Of a stretch of DNA of 53,371 bases, positions 19,066-28,687 are shown one piece after another (the first letter of the stretch is position 1; each line of letters opens with the position of its first letter). The notes below the pieces were generated by a model. It was not told the DNA's origin, made no database searches, and was given only the letters and a program-made list of their open reading frames with translations. The translations under genes and the position numbers were made by a program. The stretch comes from Prorocentrum cordatum (Eukaryota > Sar > Dinophyceae > Prorocentrales > Prorocentraceae): contig CAUYUJ010006474.1 of NCBI GenBank assembly GCA_963575745.1, positions 1-53,371 of the forward strand, given 5' to 3'.

Positions 19066-19212
19066 ACCTGGGAGGCGTCCAGTCTCTCGTCGAGCGGCGA
19101 GGCCCCGGGGGCGCCCAATGGGGGAGCGTGCGCGCCGGCGGGCGGCGAGCGCGGCAGGCCCGCCTCGCGTGGGCACCCCGCGCACGCAGGGCTCTGCGGG
19201 AGAGCCCCGGGC

Positions 19213-19371
19213 TTAAGTCGGGCCTGTCCCTCTACAGGAAGGATATTCAAAAATAGTCCGAAAATAGTCCGGGGACTATTTTTGGACAATTGTTGAGCAT
19301 TTTAGGGCATGTTGTTGATTATTTTTTATTTTCCGTCCAAAATCACCCTGTAGGGGGACACGCCCGACTTA
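19213..19371. mobile_element. Foldback/MITE family R, copy R1
   Basis: 159 bp with terminal inverted repeats (TTAAGTCGGGC...CTACAGG and its complement) and an AT-rich middle containing GGGGACTATTTTT. Flanks GCCCCGGGC and ACCCCAGGC look like a 7/9 target-site duplication. No coding capacity. Confidence 0.8.
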
Positions 19372-19389
19372 ACCCCAGGCCCTGGGGCT

Positions 19390-20085
19390 CCTCCAGAGGA
19401 GGTTAATGCTTCAAAATAGCTCCCCCAACAAAAGTCATGGGGCGACGTTTGCGTTATGTATGCATGTTGTTGCATTCGCGATCTCCAGGGTTTTCCCGAA
19501 GAGCCCTGGAGATCGAGGAGAGCCCGAAGAGCCCTGGAGAGTGTAAGTAGCGAAAATAGAGGGGAAAAAGGCAAAACAACAAAACAACAACAAAATAGCA
19601 AACATAGCAAAACAATTGCCAAAAAGCATTCCTCCAGAGGAGGAATGCTTCAAAATAGCCCCCCCAACAAAAGTCATGGGGCGATGGTTGCGTTACGTAT
19701 GCATGTTTTGCATTCGCAGCTCTCCCGAAGAGCCCTGGAGATCGAGAAGAGCCCGAAGAGCCCTGCCTGGAGAGTTTAAGTAGCTCAAATAATAGGGGAA
19801 AAGGCAAACCGGCAAGGGGCATTGTATTTTGACAGCGGCAACACCGTTCAATGTTCCGGCATGTACGGGAATTGCCAGGGTGTTCGGGTTTGTGGGGAGA
19901 TATCGTTTGCCTCTCCTCCTCTTCTTCCTCCTCCCCCTCCTCCTCCTCCTCCTCCTCCTCCTCCCTCTCCTCCTCCTCCTCCTCCTCCTCCTCCTCCTCC
20001 TCCTCCTCCTCCTCCTCCTCCTCCTCTCCTCCTCCTCCTCCTCCTCCTCCTCCTCCTCCTCCTCCTCCTCCTCCTCCTCCTCCTC

Positions 20086-20116
<31 letters not shown>

Positions 20117-20590
20117 TCGAGAGGGAGCCCCCGGCCGCCCGGGCCGGCCACCCAGGCGGCGCAGGAGCGCCCGCAGCAGGCGCCGCCACCGCCGCTGCCG
20201 GGCCCGCAGGCCGGCGCCGCGTGCCCCCCCGCCCATGGGGCAACGATTCGGGGGGCTGTCGCAAGTTTAAGTAGCACAAATGGAGGGGGAAAACAGCAAA
20301 CAAAACACAGCAACATAGCAAACACAGCAAAAGAACAGCCAACAAAAACATTCCTCCGCAGGAGGAATGCTTCAAAATAGCTTCCCAATGCTTGTCCATG
20401 CGGACATTCCTCCGAATGGAGAGTTTAAGTAGCAAACATAGAGGGGGAAAAGGAAACAACACAGCAAAATAGCAAACATAGCAAAGCAATAGCCAAAAAA
20501 AACATTCCTCCACAGGAGGGATGCTTCAAAACAGCCTCCCCCAAACAAGTCATGGGGCGATGTTTGCGTTGTTCATGCATTTTTGCATTT
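19390..20590 (+). repeat. Degenerate tandem array of about 240-bp units (family B)
   Basis: Units share a short palindrome CATTCCTCC/GGAGGAATG, then GCTTCAAAATAGC, then AGTCATGGGGCGA, then AAAATAGCAAACATAGCAAA. Copies start near 19400, 19640, 20360 and 20515. The first two are about 239 bp apart. The array is split by a (TCC)n tract and a GC-rich segment at 19905-20260. Confidence 0.8.
19905..20110 (+). repeat. (TCC)n microsatellite inside array B
   Basis: About 200 bp of nearly pure CTC/TCC repeat between two parts of the family B array. Confidence 0.95.
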
Positions 20591-20676
20591 TTGTCTGGCT
20601 CGTGCAACCCCCCCTAATGACAGTCCCCCCCGATCGTTGCCCCTCACCAGCGCAGTAACGCAAGGGGGCGCTCGGC

Positions 20677-20882
20677 TCAGGATGGGCATAGGGGGGGGAC
20701 GCATCGACCCCCAATCGCCCATTGGTCGCCGATGTGGGGCCGATGGCCGATAGCCCCGACCTGCCCAGGAAGGCGCGGATTCATTGACGGGGGGCCCATC
20801 GCCGATCTATCGGCGACATATCGCCGATGCCGGGTCGATGGTCCCCCCCCCCTTACCAGCTCCCTCCCCTATCGTTGCCCCT
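20677..20882. mobile_element. Foldback family D, copy D1
   Basis: Ends in CCCCTATCGTTGCCCCT on the right; the left part has GATGGGCATAGGGGGGGG then CGCATCGACC. The interior holds CGCCGATCTATCGGCG-type palindromes. An extra right-end fragment (CGATCGTTGCCCCTCA) lies at about 20628-20645. Confidence 0.65.
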
Positions 20883-20927
20883 CACCCACGCCCAGCGCCG
20901 TCGGGAGTGGGTCGGGCGGGTGGTACC

Positions 20928-21180
20928 TTGAGATCCTGGCGCTAAGATGTGCCAACCGACCTCAGCCTTGACCACCACAAAGGATCGAAACTGGAGGGTT
21001 TGTACGTGTCGCGCGCTGGGAGGCGATGCTCGTTCGACACTTCGCCAGCGTGTGCGACAGACACTGGTTCGATGGTTATCTGGGTGCTCGACATTCTGTC
21101 TGGAATACGGTCCATAAGTACGATGGGAACAGCACATTCCTGGCGTCCCAATTTTCTCGAGCCCTTTCTTCGGACCCATG
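20928..21180. repeat. Dispersed repeat M, copy M1
   Basis: Matches 37930-38165 in blocks such as GGCGATGCTCGTTCGACACT and CTGGGTGCTCGA. In one minus-strand frame both copies keep an IP...SSTQ block and a WW.RL motif, so it might be a decayed exon. Confidence 0.55.
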
Positions 21181-21300
21181 GGCCCTCGCAGATGATGTCC
21201 AGGGCTCTGGGCGTGATTTTTTTACGATGCTGTTTTTTTTTCAGGGTGATGCAGGGTTACTTGACTGGGGGGGGGGGAAGGAAAACGGCCCCAATGGGGG

Positions 21301-21343
21301 CCCCCTTCTTTTCACCCTTGGCCCAAGGGTGAAAAGAAAGGGG
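21301..21343. repeat. Hairpin, arms of about 21 bp
   Basis: CCTTCTTTTCACCCTTGG faces CCAAGGGTGAAAAGAAAGG almost without a loop. Confidence 0.85.
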
Positions 21344-21364
21344 CCAACTACGTTGGGCAACCAG

Positions 21365-21407
21365 CAAACTATGATGGGGAACCAGCAAGGGTCCCCATCA
21401 TAGTTTG
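21365..21407. repeat. Hairpin with perfect 16-bp arms
   Basis: CAAACTATGATGGGGA and its exact complement flank an 11-nt loop (ACCAGCAAGGG). The GGGGAACCAGCAAGGGTCCC block recurs at about 21450. Confidence 0.85.
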
Positions 21408-21476
21408 ATGGGGGCCAACTTCGATGGCCCGTCCAATTAGCCAACTATGTTGGGGAACCAGCAAGGGTCCCAAAAT

Positions 21477-21551
21477 GGCCCTACCCTTTTAAGGCCGTTT
21501 TCTTCATCCCCCCCAAAGGGCCCTACCCTTTAAGGCCGTTTTCTTCATCCC
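21477..21551 (+). repeat. Direct repeat of about 34 bp, two copies
   Basis: GGCCCTACCCTTT, then AAGGCCGTTTTCTTCATCCC, occurs at 21477-21510 and 21518-21551. Confidence 0.85.
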
Positions 21552-21721
21552 GTCGGGAGTGGGGGGATCATACGGTGGCGAAGCCTGTGGGCCCACCCCG
21601 GGAATGCTCTGAGCTTCTACGAGAGCGTCCGGGAGCATGTCTGGCCAGGGCAGCCTCGGCTTGCAGGGTCTATAGGCCATAAGAACCCCGCCTCGCTAGT
21701 CGAGTATTCTTGTGCTCTAAG

Positions 21722-21880
21722 ATTAAGGCGGGCCTGTCCCTCTACAGGAGGAATCTTCCAAACGCTAGCCAAAGCATCCACAGTCTGGGGACGCTTGTGT
21801 GAGCATGTGCTTGACTATGTCTGAACATGTCGTGCGTTTTTTGATTTGTCGTCCAAAGTCCGCCTGTAGGTGGACATTCA
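21722..21880. mobile_element. Family R, copy R2 (decayed)
   Basis: The left end TTAAGGCGGGCCTGTCCCTC matches the family. The right end (CCTGTAGGTGGACATTCAG) is degraded and abuts repeat H1. Confidence 0.65.
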
Positions 21881-21890
21881 GGAGGGGAAA

Positions 21891-22036
21891 AAACACACAG
21901 ACACAATTAATCGTCGATTCCCAAGAACATATGGGAACATATGGGAAGTGGGGGGGAGACAAAAACCCAGAAACCATGGGAAAATATGGGGAATCTTTTT
22001 ATTTGTGTGTATTTATTTGTGTGTCCTGGGGCCCCT
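21891..22036 (+). repeat. Dispersed repeat H, copy H1
   Basis: Starts GGGGAAAAAACACACAGACA, followed by CAATTAATCGTCGATTCCCA, and ends TTGTGTGTCCTGGGGCCCC. Three more copies lie at 41071, 42550 and 42822 (inverted). Short inverted ends built on ACACACA/TGTGTGT. Confidence 0.75.
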
Positions 22037-22352
22037 TCAGAGATGCCGAACCTGATTCTAAGAACAGGTCGTGGCAGGCCTCCAGGACTGAGGGACGGTC
22101 GGGCCCTGCTCAAGGGAGGTCGGTCGATCGGTCGGATGGCGCCAGCTCGCGTCGTGGAAGGATCACGGCGGGAGGGCTGCTGCTGCTCTCGGCCCCGCTT
22201 TCGCCAGGCTCTGGGACCGTGAACGAAACATCGCCTCGCGATAAGACAAAAAAACGGCCCTGGGAAAAAGCGGCAGGGGCAGCCCAGCAGGACACCGTGT
22301 GGGGAACCACTCGAGGCGTCGCAGGTGCGGGACTGGGAGGTTCGGGTCCGTT

Positions 22353-22510
22353 TTACCAGCCTCGAACGTATCCCTATCCCTAAGATTGAGACGCCAAAAG
22401 GCGATGACAATCTTAAGGATTCGCCCTCAAAAAATGAAGGAATCCCTAAGATTGGCATCGTGATGAGGAGGTGCCCAGCATAGGGATAGGGATATGTTCC
22501 AGGCTGGTAA
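22353..22510. repeat. Foldback element P
   Basis: 30-bp arms (22353-22382 and 22481-22510) are complementary with two mismatches. Each contains TATCCCTATCCCTA or its complement. The 98-bp spacer has two CCCTAAGATTG copies. Confidence 0.8.
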
Positions 22511-22650
22511 GTCGGCTGGTCGGTCGGTTGTCCTCGAAAGGGCTGGTCATGCAGGCCACGGCCAGGGGGGGGAAGGGATGGCGACAGGGCTGCATCCGCG
22601 TCGTCCAGGGTGCCCGACGCGCGGGCGAGTCCCGCCCCCCGAGGCCTCGG

Positions 22651-22771
22651 CATCGCTCGGACGTGTGCATTTTCCCTTCGGCGAGGACCATCGAGGAGCA
22701 TCCTTGTCCATTTGGCGAAACAGCCACGCACGAAACCGACAAAAACACAGGGAATGGACGTCCGAGCGATG
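22651..22771. mobile_element. Short inverted-repeat family G, copy G1
   Basis: 121 bp bounded by CATCGCTCGGACGT and ACGTCCGAGCGATG, with an internal GGCGAGGACCATCGAGGA block. Other copies are at 37285 and 37625. Confidence 0.75.
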
Positions 22772-23114
22772 GCGAGAGGCATAAATGTAGGGGGCGTGGT
22801 TAGAGGACGACTGTCTCGTGAACCCGCCTCTCGAGACTGGCTGATTGATCGCAGGCGATGGCTCGCCCCAAGCTCCCCCCCCCCGCCGTTTTTTTCGCGA
22901 GAGAGCAGGCCGCTCAGAAGAGGAGGGGCACTCGGGAGTACACCCCAAGGGGGAGTACTCGGACGCACCCCATGTCGAGGACGACCGCCCCCCTGTCGTG
23001 CATCCCCGAGTTGGGTCCAAGCTGTAGTAGTCTACGCGAAAGCCCCACGAAGTCGGCGATAGGGGCCGACAGACGGTCGGCCCGGATTAGTAGGTGGGCC
23101 CCGCCAGCTCAAGG

Positions 23115-23222
23115 GTACCCTCGTGTCCCGTGCCTCGCGACACGTGCCTTCTTGCATTTCTATGGCGATGTGGCCCTCGGAAAGGGTCTTGTGTCCTCTC
23201 GCGTGTCCTGTCCAGTCAAGGC
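23115..23222. repeat. Dispersed repeat L, copy L1
   Basis: Shares GCCTTCTTGCAT, GGCCCTCGGA and GGTCTTGTGTCCTCTCGCGT with 36627-36730. Confidence 0.65.
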
Positions 23223-23413
23223 CGACTGTACCCCGTGTGAATCGAGCCTCCATCCCGACTCCTCCCCCCCCAACGCCTCCCTGGAGCCGGAGCGGCACAC
23301 GCGCAGCGTGCGCAACCGTGCCTGCCCTGCTGGCTGACGCGCGGCGGCGCGGGGGTGGGTGGGTTGCGGGAGCCATCGCCGGACGCGGGCAGGACGCCGG
23401 GTGTGTTTTGCTC

Positions 23414-23622
23414 TGGACGCCCGGAATGGGCACGGAAAGAATGGGTACGGTGGCCAACAGCAGTTTATGTTCATTCTGAACAGGACTCGCTGTCCGCGCC
23501 GCCGCGGCCTGTGTCCATTCGAGACAGGAGGCCGCCCGCCCAACAGCGGCCGTTGTTGGGTTTGGACAACATTTGTTGTTGGGCATTGTACCTATTCTTT
23601 CGGTACCCAGTTCGGGTGCTGC
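23414..23622. mobile_element. Foldback family E, copy E1
   Basis: Inverted ends start TGGACGCCCGGAATGGGCAC on the left; the right end is degraded. The core has CGCTGTCCGCGCCGC and CAACAGCGGCC blocks shared with E2 and E3. Confidence 0.75.
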
Positions 23623-23658
23623 CCGGGCAGCTCTTTCCAGCCGGATCGAAGGGCAATC

Positions 23659-23870
23659 AGGGGCAACGGTAGGGGGGGATGGGCATAGGGGGGGGGTGCA
23701 TCGACCCCCCATCGCCCATGGATCGCCGATAGGGGCCCGATAGCCCCAATCTGCCCAGGAAGGTGCGGGTTCACGATGGGAGGCCTATCGCCGATCCATC
23801 GGCGATGTATCGCCGATTCCAGGTCGATGCATCCCCCCCCCTATGCCAGTCCCCCCCTATCGTTGCCCCT
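23659..23870. mobile_element. Foldback family D, copy D2
   Basis: About 212 bp with inverted ends of about 48 bp: AGGGGCAACGGTAGGGGGGG at left and the complement of AGGGGCAACGATAGGGGGGG at right, each followed by GGCATAGGGGGG and TGCATCGACC. Inside are GCCGATCCATCGGC palindromes. Confidence 0.8.
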
Positions 23871-25135
23871 CATATACGACCGAGGTCGGTTCGGGGAGGG
23901 TGCCCGGGTGCTCTTCGTGCTCGCTGGATGCTCGTGTGCATCCCGGGGTGGGGGTGCCCCTCGGATGTTCTGTCTGTTGGGGGCCGACGGTGGGGGCCGT
24001 CGTCGGGCACGGGCACGGCGCGGGGTGCGCTCTGTCCGTGCAGCTCTTACTCGGGACAAAACACCACAATGCGAGGGCGGCCTGCAACAGAGAACGAACA
24101 AGAGAGAGAGGACGCGCCTCCCAGTCAACCCGCATGAGGAGGATGGGCATCCCTCCCAAGGGTACCCTTGCATCCTTGCCTCCTCGGTGCATCCCTGGCC
24201 ACTCTCGTTGGCCGGGCCCTGCTCGAGAAGTTTTGAAACGGGCGTCCAGGGCCCTTGCACCCTTTTCGCGCATCCTTATGGTACGGGTCGACGGTAGAGA
24301 ACGAATTGAGAAGACTGCTCGCCGCACAGGCTCCACCGCCGAGCCAAACGGCGAGCACACATCAGGCGTAGCCCCGCACGCATGTGGATGCCCACGCTGC
24401 GTCATCGTGCCACTCGCGGGCCCCCAGCACGGTCAGCGCGTCGACACCGCAAGGTCCTCGCATCCTCATGACTCATCGCGCATCCTTGTGATACGGGTCG
24501 ACTGTGAAGGACGAAAGCAGAAGGAGAGGACGCGCCTCCCATCAAGGGAGGAAAATCCACCCGGACCCGACAATCGGCGTTTACTAAAAGACCTTGGGAG
24601 GTTACTGAACGGCCCTGCCTTGTTCGACTCCTTCTTTGGGTGCGTTTACTGAACGGCTTCGCGTGTCGGGGTGGTTATTACGGGGGTGTTTTTGACCTCT
24701 ATCCCTGGCCTCGGCGAAATCAGGCCCTCGGAGGGGGAGCCCCCTTCTCTGGGCCTCCCACGTGCGGCTCAAGCAGTGGCGAATCGTCCTGGCTCGCCTA
24801 TGTGCCCACCTAATAATGTTCTGAGACACCTTTGTGGCCTGCACAAAATGTTCTCGGAACACTTCTGGCTGGGACTGAGAGCAGTGGCTGTTCTAACACA
24901 TCGGGCTCATGCTCTGAGAACATTGTGTATGTTAGTAGAACGTGTTTGGGTTCTCAGAACACTGCGTGATAGGCCTATGGGAATGCCGGGACGGTCGGTC
25001 CCTGCTCAAGCGGCAGGTCCACACGGCGGTGCCGCCCAGGCGCCGCTGGCGGAGGCGTTCGATGTTGAATCTTGCGGTCGGAAGCGACGACAGCGCGTGA
25101 TGGGCCTGTTTTCCACCGCCACCACCATGAGTTGA
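23871..25135. other. Unassigned sequence with short repeats
   Basis: No supportable gene. GGACGCGCCTCCCA occurs at about 24110 and 24528. TCGCGCATCCTTnTGnTACG occurs at about 24265 and 24476. Near 24815-24965 there are four GTTCT..GAACA palindromes. Confidence 0.5.
24542..24715. repeat. Dispersed repeat K, copy K1
   Basis: Similar to 26801-26970: TCAAGGGAGGAA, GACAATnGGCGTTnACTAAA, and a GGGGTGG block near the end. Confidence 0.6.
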
Positions 25136-25145
25136 AGTGGGAGGG

Positions 25146-25212
25146 GTCCTCCTCCTCCTCCTCCTCCTCCTCCTCCTCCTCCTCCTCCTCCTCCCTCTCC
25201 TCCTCCTTCCCC
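25146..25212 (+). repeat. (TCC)n microsatellite
   Basis: Nearly pure CTC/TCC, then TCCCCCTC. Confidence 0.9.
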
Positions 25213-25814
25213 CTCTGACTTCTGGTGGTGGTGGTGAAAAAAAAACAGGCCCACCAGCGCGGGCAATATTCGTATCCATAGCCAGTGCGGCTTGGGCTTC
25301 TCTTGGAAAGGGCGCCACGAGGCCGAGGCGCACCGGATATGGTAAAGATCGAGCCTTCAAGGGGGCTGATGCGTTAGCCTCGGGCTTCTGGGAAAGGGAG
25401 CCCCAAACTCCAAACTGCAGTGGATACGGACCGAAGTACAGCCCGCGGACAGGGGCGAGTAGACCAGGAGAGGGCAGTAAACACATCCGCCCGAGGGCCT
25501 CGCCGAAGGCATGGACCTCCGGCGACCCTGTATATGCATGGACTCCTCTCCCCGGGGCTGTTCTCGCCTCTTTCGTCGCGCCCGCTGCGACGCGGAAGCA
25601 CCGAGAATCACGGTGACGCATTTGGACCCGACGGAATTCAACCTTGAGCTATCGGGGCCGCGATCGATTTGAGGCTGAACGATCGGCGCGGTGTCCAAAG
25701 CCTTTGCGCGCGCCGACGCCGCACGACAAAAAAGAGGCAGGCAGGGTCGAGACTCCACGGGGCCCCGCGCTTGGAACAAACAAAATACAATACATCGGAT
25801 CCTTGGGTCTTCGT

Positions 25815-26002
25815 CGTCCTCCTCTTCCTCCTCCTCCCCCTCCTCCTCCTCCTCCTCCTCCTCCTCCTCCTCCTCCTCCTCCTCCTCCTCCTCCTCCTCC
25901 TCCCCTCTTCCTCCTCCCCCTCCTCGCCCTCCTCGCCCTCCTCCTCCTCCTCCTCCTCCTCCTCCTCCTCTTCCTCCTCCTCCTCCTCACCCTCCTCTTC
26001 TC
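25815..26002 (+). repeat. (TCC)n microsatellite
   Basis: About 190 bp of CTC/TCC with a few CCC and GCC interruptions. Confidence 0.95.
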
Positions 26003-27040
26003 GGACGCGGGGGCGATGACCAGAGTCGCCAAGGCACCGCCAAAACTCGACGAGTGGTTGCACGGCCCTCGCGGGTGACAGTGGTGTGGGCGCAGGAGGA
26101 CAGCGTGCACACGGCCAGCGCCGTTGCCGCGCATGTTCCGAGAGCGCGCGAGGGCTGCGGACATAGCCCCAGCCGGAAAGACCCCGAAAGGGCTTCTTTG
26201 GTCCTTATACATCACTCTTCCATGTCACACGCGCACACCGACGTGTCAGTAGGGAGGGTCGGACGTTTCGCCGGGCACGTCGCTACCATCCTGTGATCAT
26301 GTACCGACACACTGCCACGGATGCACAGATGGAGGGGGCCGTTCTCATCATGATGTTCATGTTTCGCCGGTACATGTTTTGTAAACGCTTGTTACAGATA
26401 GAAGGGTTTTAGGGCGGCGTCTTTCGGTATAGGTTGTCGTTCTAACACCGCGCACGTTCGTCATTCACGCTTGCAACAGTTGTGTAAGGATGGAGGGCGG
26501 TTCCCTTTCAACGTGTGGCCTCCGCCCCAGCGCCACGCACGTTCGGCTTCCTAGGCTGGCAACGGTAACAGTGCTGGCGGACGGTCTAACGTGCGACTGA
26601 GTGCAGTGGAAGCCCATGCCGAAGGACACCCTGCTTGCCTCCAGGGTGCCCTGGGCTTCGATGCCTCCGATGGTTTCGCCATGGAGTGCGGGACGCCCGT
26701 GGACGGTCTCTGTTGTCTAGCTCATAGTGTAGGCTGACAGCAGTGACACTGGTGGCGCACGGCCCGCTGACTGCCAACGGGTGGGAAATTGCGCCGTGTT
26801 TCAAGGGAGGAACCGCCACCCAGACCGGACAATGGGCGTTCACTAAACGGCCCTGGGCGTTGACTAAGCAGCCCTGCCCTGTTTGCTTACCTCCTTGGGT
26901 GCGAAGACGAAACGTGTCCGCGTGCCGGGGTGGCTACTATCGGGGTGGCTTTTCTGCCCTCCGCTGGGCCTACGCTGGTGGCACGTCGGCGGGTGAAGGA
27001 GGGGGGGCGCGCCGCCCCCCCCCCCCCCCCGCAGGGGACC
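26003..27040. other. Unassigned sequence
   Basis: No supportable gene. It has a partial repeat (CGCACGTTCG with CTTGCAACAG or CTGGCAACGG) at about 26450 and 26535, and repeat K2. A C-tract lies near 27015. Confidence 0.45.
26801..26970. repeat. Dispersed repeat K, copy K2
   Basis: Diverged second copy of 24542-24715. Both have three short ACTGAAC/ACTAAAC-type blocks followed by GGGGTGGnTAnTAnCGGGG. Confidence 0.6.
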
Positions 27041-27043
27041 CTC

Positions 27044-27180
27044 CTCCTCCTTCCTCCTCCTTCCTCCTCCTCCTCGCCCTCGTCCCCATCATCACCCTCC
27101 TCCTTTCTCCTCCTCCTTTCTCTTCCTCCTCCTCCTCCTCCTCCTTCCTCCTTCCTCCGCCTCCTCCTTCCTCCCCCCTC
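27044..27180 (+). repeat. (TCC)n-rich tract
   Basis: Imperfect CTCCTCCTT repeat. Confidence 0.9.
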
Positions 27181-27316
27181 CCGGAGGGAAGGTGGGGCGG
27201 GTCGAGCCTGGGACCGCCCCCCGGGCGAACCGGGGGCGGGCGTTGGCCGATGGAGGCCCACCCCCCGGGGGGCGGAAAAGCTGGGGGTGATGACTAATTA
27301 GGAGGGGGGGGGTGTC

Positions 27317-27737
27317 ATTAGGGGAACGAAGAATCTGGACGCCCGAAATGGGTACGGAAAGAGTGGGTACCATGCCCAACCATCAATTCCTGCTCATTTT
27401 GGGCAGGATTCGCTGTCCACCCCGCCGCTGCCTGTGTCCATTCGAGACAGAAGGCCGCCTGCCCAACAGCGGCCGCTGTCGGTTTGGGACAACATTTGTT
27501 GTTGGGCATTGTACCCATTCTTTCCGTGCCCATTTCGGGCGTCCAAAAAGAATGACATAAACATAAAAACTCGGAGGTCCGCGCGGATTTCTCGGATCCG
27601 CGCTGGACCCCCTAGCGGTGCCTCCGGCGCCGCCCCTGGCGCGCTCCGCGCGGCAAGGAGGGGGGTCCAGCGCCGATCCGAGAAATCCGCGCGGACTTTC
27701 GAGTTTTCATGTTTATGTCAATTTTTGTTCCCCTAAT
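27317..27737. mobile_element. Foldback family F, copy F1, carrying a nested E element
   Basis: Outer ends ATTAGGGGAAC and GTTCCCCTAAT. The inner arms (27553-27611 and 27661-27719) are 59 bp with four mismatches and include TGACATAAACAT and CGCGCGGATTTCTCGGATC. The left arm is interrupted by E2 (27336-27545). Removing E2 restores ATTAGGGGAAC..GAAT joined to GACATAAACAT, matching the right arm. Confidence 0.85.
27336..27545. mobile_element. Foldback family E, copy E2, nested in F1
   Basis: 210 bp with 45-bp inverted ends (27336-27380, 27501-27545), 42 of 45 positions complementary, beginning TGGACGCCCGAAATGGG. Flanks share AAGAAT in a 9-bp window, a likely decayed target-site duplication. Confidence 0.85.
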
Positions 27738-27916
27738 CATGGCGGGGGCCATGATATTTCCCCAGATTTCATGGCGCCTCTTCTTATTCCACTACGTCCC
27801 TAGTCCCCCTCCCGCTGGGCCGCGCACATGCCGCCGGTCATGATTTGCACTCCCCCCTCTTGGACACCCCCCTCTTGGCCGCTCCCGAACCCCGTGCGAA
27901 GCCAGACTTTCACATC

Positions 27917-28060
27917 TTAAGTCGGGCACGTCCTTCTACAGGAGGAATCTTCAAAAATCGTCAACCAGTTGTCTGGGGACGATTTCTCAATGATTCTTTC
28001 ACTATTTTTGAGTATTGCTCGATCATGTGTTAGATTTCGCCGGAAAACATGCCCGACCTA
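27917..28060. mobile_element. Family R, copy R3
   Basis: TTAAGTCGGGCACGTCCTTC at left and GCCCGACCTA at right. It lacks the inner right-end GTCCGCCTGCAGGGGGAC block that R4 has. Confidence 0.75.
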
Positions 28061-28319
28061 ACTTGAATCCCGGCGGAGGGTCCCCGTCCGCAGAAGTTCG
28101 GGGGCGGAAAAGAGTGGGGTGATGACTAGGGGGGGGTGGATATCATGACGGGGGCCATGATATTTCCCCAGATTTCATGGCGCCCCTTCTTATTTCATGA
28201 CGTCCCTGGCCCCGCCGCTGGGCCGCGCACATGCCGCCGGTCATGATTTGCACCCCCCCTCTTGGACACCCCCCTCTTGGCCGCTCCCGAACCCCCATGC
28301 GAAGCCAGACTTTGACGTC

Positions 28320-28482
28320 TTGAGTCGGGCACGTCCTTCTACCAGGAGGAATCTTCAAAAAATCGTGAACCAGTTGTCTGGGGACGATTTCTCTATGATG
28401 CGTCTCGGCTTTTTTTGAGTACTGTTCGATTATGTGTTAGATTTCGCCGGAAGTCCGCCTGCAGGGGGACATGCCCGACCTA
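28320..28482. mobile_element. Family R, copy R4
   Basis: Same insertion as R3, copied by the 405-bp tandem duplication; keeps the full right end. Confidence 0.75.
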
Positions 28483-28687
28483 ACTTGAATCCCGGCGGAG
28501 GATCCCCGTCCGCAGAAGTTCGGGGCGGAAAAGAGGGGTGTGATGACTAGGGGGGGGCCATGATATTTTCCCAGATTTCATGGCGCCCCTTCTTATTTCA
28601 TGACGTCCCTGGCCCCGCCGCTGCCGCCGGTCATGATTTGCCCCCCCCCCTCTTGGACCCCCCCCTCTTGGCCGCTCCCGAGAAGTT

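Larger units (their letters stand above)
27738..28687 (+). repeat. Tandem repeat of about 405 bp, 2.3 units
   Basis: CATGATATTTCCCCAGATTT starts near 27750, 28156 and 28559. Each of the two full units contains a family R element, so the duplication happened after that insertion. The third unit stops after CGCTCCCGA. Confidence 0.85.

Noticed and set aside
17591-20513. Several long frames over the (TCC)n tracts, rich in Arg/Gly, Ser/Pro or Leu
   Set aside because: They are translations of trinucleotide repeats on both strands, with no domain and no conserved start.
22651-22771. A small protein gene in family G, since minus-strand peptides resemble each other between copies
   Set aside because: The similarity follows from DNA identity across the whole element, including both inverted ends. 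No frame has a start and stop that fit.
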